From Talpa occidentalis (lineage: Eukaryota > Chordata > Mammalia > Eulipotyphla > Talpidae): a stretch of DNA of 64,000 nucleotides. Below, piece after piece: positions 61,500 through 64,000 of the stretch (the first letter of the stretch is position 1; each line of letters begins with the position of its first letter). Below the pieces are notes generated by a model. That model was not told the origin of the DNA. It saw nothing but the letters and a program-made list of their open reading frames with translations, and did no database searches. The translations under genes were made by a program, and so were the position numbers. The DNA is taken from assembly GCF_014898055.3 (NCBI RefSeq), contig NW_023602073.1:19019784-19083783 (forward strand), written 5' to 3'.

Positions 61500-62525
61500 T
61501 TATTCGTCCCTCTGAGGTTCTGGCTTTAGGACTCCTTGTAGTATTTTTTTGAGTGGGGGTTTAGTCGCAATGAAATTCCGGAGTTTCTGTTTGTCTGGGA
61601 AGGTCCATATTCTTTCTTCAAAGAGGAAGGAGAGCTTTGCGGGATAGAGTATTCTTGGTTGGCATCTGTTTTCTTGGAGTCTGTTGACTATGTCCCTCCA
61701 CTCTCTCCTTGCCCGTAGTGTTTCTTCAGAGAAGTCTGATGTCAGTCTGATTGGTTTCCCTTTGAATGTTATCTGTTTCTTCCCTCTTGTTAGTTTCATT
61801 ATTTTTTCTTTGTCTTGGATTCTTGGGAGCTTTACTATTATGTGTCTTGCTGTATTTTTCCTTTCGTCATGGAAGTTTGGTGTTCTTCTTGCTTCTTGTA
61901 TATCAATTTTCAGATCCTTTTTAGCGTTTGGGAAGTTCTCTTCAATTATATCCATGAATATTTTCTCTGTTCCTACATCTCTCTCCTCTCCTTCTGGGAT
62001 TCCTATAACTCTTATATTTCCTTTCCTCATGGAGTCAGATAGTTCCCGAAGTCTTTCTTCGGTCTTTTTCCTTCGTACTTCTCCTTCCTTTTCTGTTTTA
62101 GTTCTTTTTATTTCTGTGTCTTCAAGAGTACTTATTCGTTCTTCCATTTCATCTATTCTGCTTTCACTGCTTTTCCCAGAGTTCTTTAGCGTCTCCATTA
62201 ATTCTTTGATCTCCTGCATTTCTTTTACTTCCCTCTTTAGGGACTCAATTTCATTCTTCTGGTCATTAATTATTTTCCCCTTATCATTGTTTTCCTTTAT
62301 GACTTCTGTCAGTTTTTTAATCACAGCAATTTTAAATTCTCTATCTGGAAGGCTCAGAAGTTCTTCCAAGTTACTGTCGTTGCAATCTGGTAGATGGTTT
62401 TCTTTTTGTGGTGTGCTATTTTGCTGAGGAGTTGCTGGGTTGCATGTTGTTTTTCTACTCCCTACTGCCTGTTTTCTAATTTGCCGTATTCCTTGTGACA
62501 CTGTGTTGCTGGTACTGGCCGGCAT
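61500..62525 (-). CDS. LINE-1 ORF1 protein (RNA-binding chaperone), intact
   Basis: A 341-codon open frame inside the full-length L1. ORF1p binds L1 RNA as a trimer and is needed for retrotransposition; it acts in cytoplasmic L1 ribonucleoprotein particles. Visible layout: a basic, Ser/Thr/Gln-rich N-terminus (1-45); a long Lys/Glu-rich helical stretch with heptad spacing (about 55-165), the trimeric coiled coil; an RRM-like domain starting at NIRVIGIPEGEE (170-181) with HIIVKLPR at 228-235; and a C-terminal domain with FSEETLRARREW and ILYPAKLSF (about 265-325). Length matches the ~340 residues usual for mammalian L1 ORF1. The start is the first ATG after the 5' UTR monomers. There is no frameshift or stop. 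Confidence 0.93.
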   Translation of the reverse strand: MPASTSNTVSQGIRQIRKQAVGSRKTTCNPATPQQNSTPQKENHLPDCNDSNLEELLSLPDREFKIAVIKKLTEVIKENNDKGKIINDQKNEIESLKREVKEMQEIKELMETLKNSGKSSESRIDEMEERISTLEDTEIKRTKTEKEGEVRRKKTEERLRELSDSMRKGNIRVIGIPEGEERDVGTEKIFMDIIEENFPNAKKDLKIDIQEARRTPNFHDERKNTARHIIVKLPRIQDKEKIMKLTRGKKQITFKGKPIRLTSDFSEETLRARREWRDIVNRLQENRCQPRILYPAKLSFLFEERIWTFPDKQKLRNFIATKPPLKKILQGVLKPEPQRDE

Positions 62526-63266
62526 CTTAGGCGACCTTCCCAGCTCACCACTGGCTCCTCTGGGGAACTTCTGCTGGGTTCACAAGTCTCCAGCAAAGAC
62601 AGGTCCCTGCTCTGTCTCCTCGGTGAGCCTTCTGCTGGGTTCACACAGTCTCCAGCAAGAAGGGTCCCTGCTGCAAAATGCCAGAGCCAGGGACGCGCTC
62701 CCCTGCACGCCCGGTCTGCCCCAGCGGTGGGTGCTGCTCCCCTCTGGGCTGGAACTGCAGGCTAGAAGGTGCCCGGTGTGGGCAAGCCTCCCAGCTTAAC
62801 CTCTATCTCCTCGGTGAGCCTTCTGCTGGGTTCACACAGTCTCCAGCAAGAAGGGTCCCTGCTGCAAAATGCGGGTGCCGGCGACGCGCTCCCCTGCACG
62901 CCCGGTCTGCCCCAGCGGTGGGTGCTGCTCCCCTCTGGGCTGGAACTGCAGGCTAGAAGGCGCCCAGCATGGGCAAGCCTCCCAGCTTACCTCTGTCTCC
63001 TTGGTGAGCCTTCTGCTGGTTCACACAGTCTCCAGCAAGAAAGATCCCTGCTGCAAAATGGCGATGCAGGAACAGCTCCCCTGCACGCCCGGTCTGCCCC
63101 AGCGGTGGGTGCTGCTCCCCTCTGGGCTGGAACTGCAGGCTAGAAGGCGCCCAGCATGGGCAAGCCTCCCAGCTTACCTCTGTCTCCTTGGTGAGCCTTC
63201 TGCTGGTGCACACAGTCTCCAGCAAGAAAGGTCCCTGCTGCAAAATGGCGATGCGGGAACGAGCTC
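62526..63266 (-). promoter_or_regulatory. L1 5' UTR built of ~190-bp tandem monomers
   Basis: The L1 5' UTR contains three near-identical GC-rich units beginning at TCTCC near 62615, 62806 and 62996 (periods 191 and 190 bases), a fourth partial unit from 63183 to about 63264 (period 187), and a diverged partial unit at 62560-62614 next to ORF1. Shared landmarks are a GGTGAGCCTTCTGCTGG block, a CCAGCAAGAA block and a GCCCCAGCGGTGGGTGCTG block. Tandem 5' UTR monomers act as internal RNA polymerase II promoters in the mouse A, Tf and Gf L1 families; promoter activity here is inferred. The open frames seen on the opposite strand are a by-product of the repeated, CpG-containing unit. Confidence 0.88.
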
Positions 63267-63282
63267 ACACAACTGAATTTTA

Positions 63283-64000
63283 AATTTTAATTTTAATTCA
63301 CATAAATTTAAGGAGCTTCATGAGGCTGGTCCCCACTGTACTGGACAGCACGGCAGTGGAGCGAGCAGCAGATCTGACAGGGGTTAGGGAGGGGGAGGAA
63401 ACCCGGTGAGACACTAAGCTGGTATAGTAGAAAACCTGCACACACATATTGTGTATGGCCTGTCTGCTCTGAGTTCATTTTCCAGCCCCAGGACACATCC
63501 GGAGGAGTGCGGGAGCCAGTGCTATCTGAGGGTCAGCCTCAGCACAGTGGGATGAGTGTGAGGCCAGGGGTCCAGGAGGGCGAGAAGGAGCCCAGGGGCT
63601 GGACATCACAGTCTCCTGGCAGCAGTGAAGGCCTGCTTACTGCTGAACTGTCTTTGTTCAACTCACTATAAAAGGCAGCTGGAAATGGAATGTTTAAGGC
63701 AGTTTCTTTAGGGTATTAACGCCCCGTCTTCCAGATTGCCAGCTGTCTGATTAAAGTGCACTTTAAAGATTCAATTCCTGTCTCTACTTTATTGGCATTC
63801 AGTGGTGACAGGTGGCCCAAACTCCAGGTCTTCCAGTTACAGACTCAGACCCAGCTGAGGCAGAGGCGGCTGTAAGATGAGCAAGACTGCAGCCATTTTG
63901 AGAAATAACTGTCATCTCAAAAGGGCACAGCTAGTTTCGTTTCGAGGCAAAAACCACAAGCCAAGGGTAAACGAAACCTAGCTGGCACCATGAGAGCTAT
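63283..64000 (+). other. Possible LTR and internal start at window edge
   Basis: CTATAAAAGGCAGC at 63666 could be a TATA box and GATTAAAGTGCAC near 63751 a variant poly(A) signal; CATTCAGTGGTGACAGG near 63800 could be an LTR end followed by a primer-binding site. The G/C-rich upstream block would be U3. Only one candidate edge lies in the window, so this stays tentative. Confidence 0.25.

Larger units (their letters stand above)
57422..63266 (-). mobile_element. Full-length LINE-1 with 16-bp target-site duplication
   Basis: A 5.8-kb non-LTR retrotransposon on the minus strand, complete from 5' UTR monomers (63266 side) through ORF1 and ORF2 to a 3' UTR and poly(A) tail (T run at 57422-57430). 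It is bounded by a perfect 16-bp direct repeat, ACACAACTGAATTTTA, at 57406-57421 and 63267-63282, the expected product of target-primed reverse transcription at an AT-rich site. Both ends are present, unlike the many 5'-truncated copies here. ORF1 is open; ORF2 has five small lesions, so this copy is probably not autonomous as assembled. The low number of lesions and the perfect TSD indicate a recent insertion. Confidence 0.96.

Noticed and set aside
61684..62427. 247-codon plus-strand open frame
   Set aside because: It is the antisense of L1 ORF1; hydrophobic composition comes from the complementary A-rich strand.
62615..63264. CRISPR-like or minisatellite array
   Set aside because: Units are ~190 bp, contiguous and lack unique spacers; position next to L1 ORF1 identifies them as promoter monomers.
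62440..63276. Plus-strand open frames of 92-135 codons with repeated PCTPGLPQRWVLLPSGLELQ-type units
   Set aside because: They are antisense readings of the L1 5' UTR monomers; the protein repeat simply mirrors the DNA repeat and no known family matches.

Overview
The window is mammalian nuclear DNA and nearly all of it is interspersed repeats. Evidence: two class II olfactory receptor loci (single coding exons), LINE-1 copies of many ages, at least 26 copies of one tRNA-derived SINE with (TAAA)n/poly(A) tails and target-site duplications (TSDs), ancient MIR/L2 remnants and several solo LTRs. No bacterial, phage or CRISPR signal is present. The SINE (head with A and B boxes, then a body ending in a CTTGTATAAATAAATAAATCTT-like tail) resembles the Rhin-type SINEs I associate with horseshoe and leaf-nosed bats. 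My best guess is therefore a bat in a laurasiatherian setting, but this rests on memory of a repeat family and was not checked by search.

Layout. 1-6.7 kb: unrecognised DNA, then a stack of nested insertions, including a SINE split by a 1,089-bp solo LTR and a SINE and a young L1 that used the same target site. 6.7-31.4 kb: gene-free DNA with scattered SINEs, old L1M, L2, MIR and LTR pieces and a 240-bp purine microsatellite. 31,471-32,391 (+): an intact olfactory receptor, family 2, closest in my reading to OR2W. 32.4-47.3 kb: more L1 mosaics, SINEs, a probable LTR and an L1 insertion with a probable 3' transduction. 47,315-48,251 (-): a second family-2 olfactory receptor broken by two frameshifts and a 12-base deletion. 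48.6-54.2 kb: a decayed, SINE- and LTR-riddled L1 that ends in a rearrangement containing a perfect 103-bp inverted copy of sequence 3.9 kb away. 57,422-63,266 (-): a full-length L1 with a 16-bp TSD, three ~190-bp tandem 5'UTR monomers, an intact ORF1 and an ORF2 broken by five small lesions. The last 0.7 kb may be the edge of another LTR element.

The olfactory receptors are the only host genes seen; they would act singly in olfactory neurons and do not form an operon or pathway. The L1 is the likely source of the enzymes that mobilised the SINEs (poly(A) tails, 14-19 bp TSDs). Three other 3'-end L1 copies encode almost the same ORF2 C-terminus, so this L1 lineage has been active recently. 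I found no convincing undescribed molecular system. The most unusual signals are structural: the templated inverted insertion, the monomeric L1 promoter, the candidate 3' transductions and the LTR-in-SINE nests.
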